A DNA stretch of 5,888 bases, from assembly GCA_937915285.1 (NCBI GenBank), contig CALDNG010000267.1, forward strand, positions 1 to 5,888. Reading direction: 5' to 3'. Source of the stretch: an uncultured Desulfomonile sp. (lineage in GTDB: Bacteria; Desulfobacterota; Desulfomonilia; Desulfomonilales; Desulfomonilaceae). How positions within the stretch are numbered: position 1 is the stretch's first letter; each line of letters starts with the position of its first letter. This document shows, piece by piece, positions 5,060 to 5,888 of this stretch. The position numbers and the translations under genes were made by a program. The notes under the pieces were generated by a model. That model saw nothing but the letters and a program-made list of their open reading frames with translations, did not search any database and was not told where the DNA came from.

Positions 5060-5207
5060 CCCGGCATCACACGCCGACAATTTTCCGAACCGGTCATCTG
5101 GGCCAAATCACGAGGGGCAGTTTGCTCCTATCAATGTGTCGTTATTAAGCTTCAGGTGTTGGTCCGGAATACTCACATTGAATCAAGTGGCCATAAGGGG
5201 GTGGGAC

Positions 5208-5570
5208 ATGGGAAGGTTCTCGAAAGACGCTCTTGAAAATGCTACCGTTTTGTCTGAGAGTCACGTCGCCGGTAAATCGTTGATGACCCCGGATGATCTA
5301 GCAAATATTCTCTCTGTTAACAGGCAAACAATTTTTAGATGGGTAAGGGAAGGAAAACTGGGTTGCGTAAAATTGTCCTTCAAAAAACGAAGATTTACCA
5401 TGGATCAAATCCAGGAATTTGTTGACAGGCATACCATTTCGCCGCCCAAGTCAGTTGACAATGTTCAACCAAAAGATTTTATAATACAGCCAGCAAAACA
5501 GAACATCAGTTTAAACAACACAGGGGATACTGCCAGAGTTATAAGAAAGGAGTTAAGCTCGTGGCAGTAG
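5208..5570 (+). CDS. Excisionase-family HTH protein next to the integrase
   Basis: This is a 120-aa protein. I chose ATG 5208 because AAGGGGGTG (5195-5203) precedes it and the upstream extension is featureless. ATG 5283 would keep the domain but lacks a ribosome site. Residues about 26-75 form a helix-turn-helix_17/excisionase domain: MTPDDLANILSVNRQTIFRWVREGKL, a basic wing (SFKKRRF), then MDQIQEFVDRH. The remaining 45 residues are polar and probably flexible. In this position it is likely the recombination directionality factor (Xis) or a regulator of the integrase. Its last 10 bases overlap the integrase start, and that overlap contains the integrase GTG, so the two are co-transcribed and coupled. 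It is related in fold and pattern to the leftward 85-aa protein (A-x2-L-x-V-x3-T, G-K-L, E-F-x-D) but clearly diverged. Confidence 0.82.
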   Translation: MGRFSKDALENATVLSESHVAGKSLMTPDDLANILSVNRQTIFRWVREGKLGCVKLSFKKRRFTMDQIQEFVDRHTISPPKSVDNVQPKDFIIQPAKQNISLNNTGDTARVIRKELSSWQ

Positions 5571-5888
5571 TAAGGAGAAACGGAGCATGGTTCATTTATT
5601 TCAGGCCTTTTCACGACAGAAAAATTGGTGTTAAGTTGCTCAACGTTACGGGAAAGAAAGAAGCTAGTCGTATTGAGATTGCTATTCTTACAGCATGCAG
5701 GAGTGGGAATTATTCAGGCCTTGATTCCATCTCCCGTGAAACCTGTATCCGGATGTTTAGCAATCAAAAATGGGAACTTCCAACGCAACTTCGTCCAGAG
5801 GAGCAACTGAAGGAGATCACATTATGGGACGCCAGCAGGCTTTTTCTGACGTATCCTGGAATAAAGACTAATGCCAACCGGTGGAGAT
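5561..5888 (+). CDS. int: Tyrosine-type phage integrase, N-terminal part only
   Basis: The open frame runs from GTG 5561 to the window edge (109 codons) and continues beyond it. GGAG eight bases upstream supports the GTG. The N-terminus (VVRRNGAWFIYFRPFHDRKIGVKL) resembles the three-stranded arm-type DNA-binding domain of phage integrases. It is followed by the helix and the TACRSGNYSGLDSISRE and MFSNQKWELP segments that I associate with integrases of sulfate-reducer prophages. From about residue 84 (LKEITLWDASRLFLTYPG) the core-binding SAM-like domain begins. The catalytic domain with its Arg-His-Arg-Tyr set lies outside the window, so activity cannot be judged. It would catalyse site-specific insertion and, with the preceding Xis-like protein, excision of the element. 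No attachment site is visible in the window; it may lie past the integrase. Confidence 0.85.
   Translation, partial: MAVVRRNGAWFIYFRPFHDRKIGVKLLNVTGKKEASRIEIAILTACRSGNYSGLDSISRETCIRMFSNQKWELPTQLRPEEQLKEITLWDASRLFLTYPGIKTNANRWR

Larger units (their letters stand above)
4836..5207. other. 372-base non-coding stretch before the excisionase-like gene
   Basis: I find no gene here that I can support. The left half (to about 5000) is AT-rich with runs such as TTTTTAAAAG and a small CAGGA-GCA-TCCTG stem at 4849-4861 that lacks a T-tract. The right half contains the second operator-like site and candidate promoter near 5030-5059. The frame of the 5208 gene remains open upstream to 5055, but that extension has no ribosome site or recognisable domain. 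If transcription starts near 5066 the leader would be about 140 nt. Accessory Xis/Int arm sites could lie here; I cannot identify them. Confidence 0.5.

Noticed and set aside
5055..5207. 51-codon upstream extension of the 5208 excisionase-like gene
   Set aside because: There is no ribosome site at 5055 and the residues show no recognisable domain. The candidate promoter overlaps it, whereas ATG 5208 has a strong AAGGGGGTG.
5051..5236. 61-codon plus-strand frame overlapping the same area
   Set aside because: No ribosome site, no recognisable domain, and it overlaps the better-supported gene in another frame.
1..5888. CRISPR array, tRNA/rRNA gene, insertion sequence or attachment-site pair
   Set aside because: I saw no regularly spaced repeats, cloverleaf-like segment, transposase motif or terminal inverted repeats, and no credible att direct repeat within the window.

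Overview
The window looks like the early/regulatory end of a temperate phage or prophage-like integrative element in a moderate-GC Gram-negative bacterium. The right edge carries the start of a tyrosine-type integrase. A divergent switch region lies next to it, and a leftward operon encodes DNA recombination and repair functions. The integrase N-terminus and the small cysteine-rich protein remind me of elements from sulfate-reducing (Desulfobacterota) hosts. That host guess is from memory of family flavour and is weak.

Left part (1-4112, all minus strand). Read in the direction of transcription, this appears to be one operon: a Cro/CI-like HTH protein starting at GTG 4112; an excisionase-type HTH protein; an 86-nt gap with a small hairpin; a 77-aa four-cysteine protein; a Bet/RecT single-strand annealing protein; a RecB/Cas4-like PD-(D/E)XK nuclease with a probable Fe-S cysteine set; an SSB with an FEEVPF tip; an unknown 80-aa basic helical protein; a DUF1064-type PD-(D/E)XK endonuclease; and the beginning of an exported protein that leaves the window at position 1. 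Most junctions are ATGA/TGATG overlaps or gaps of a few bases, which suggests translational coupling. The core is a two-component exonuclease plus annealing-protein system (lambda Exo/Beta-like, 'SynExo') with its own SSB.

Centre (4113-4250). This is a divergent control region. Two promoters overlap back to back: TTCACA-17-TATTAT leftward and TTGACA-17-GATAGT rightward. Two inverted repeats lie between them and the rightward gene. The rightward gene at 4251 encodes a 194-aa protein with two tandem XRE-like HTH domains and no LexA/S24 peptidase domain. It is the best candidate for the element's repressor.

Right part (4836-5888, plus strand). A 372-base stretch without a convincing gene contains a second copy of the repressor-region palindrome (13 of 16 bases identical), placed between plausible -35 and -10 elements. 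A second excisionase-type HTH protein (5208-5570) follows, overlapping by 10 bases a GTG-started integrase that runs off the window.

Working model (inference): the 4251 product or the leftward Cro-like protein binds the shared GTAA-N8-TTAC sites and so coordinates its own promoter with the xis-int transcript, while the leftward operon supplies recombination functions during replication. The individual families are well known. The most novel-looking elements are the shared operator pair, the duplicated-HTH repressor and the exported protein at the end of a recombination operon.
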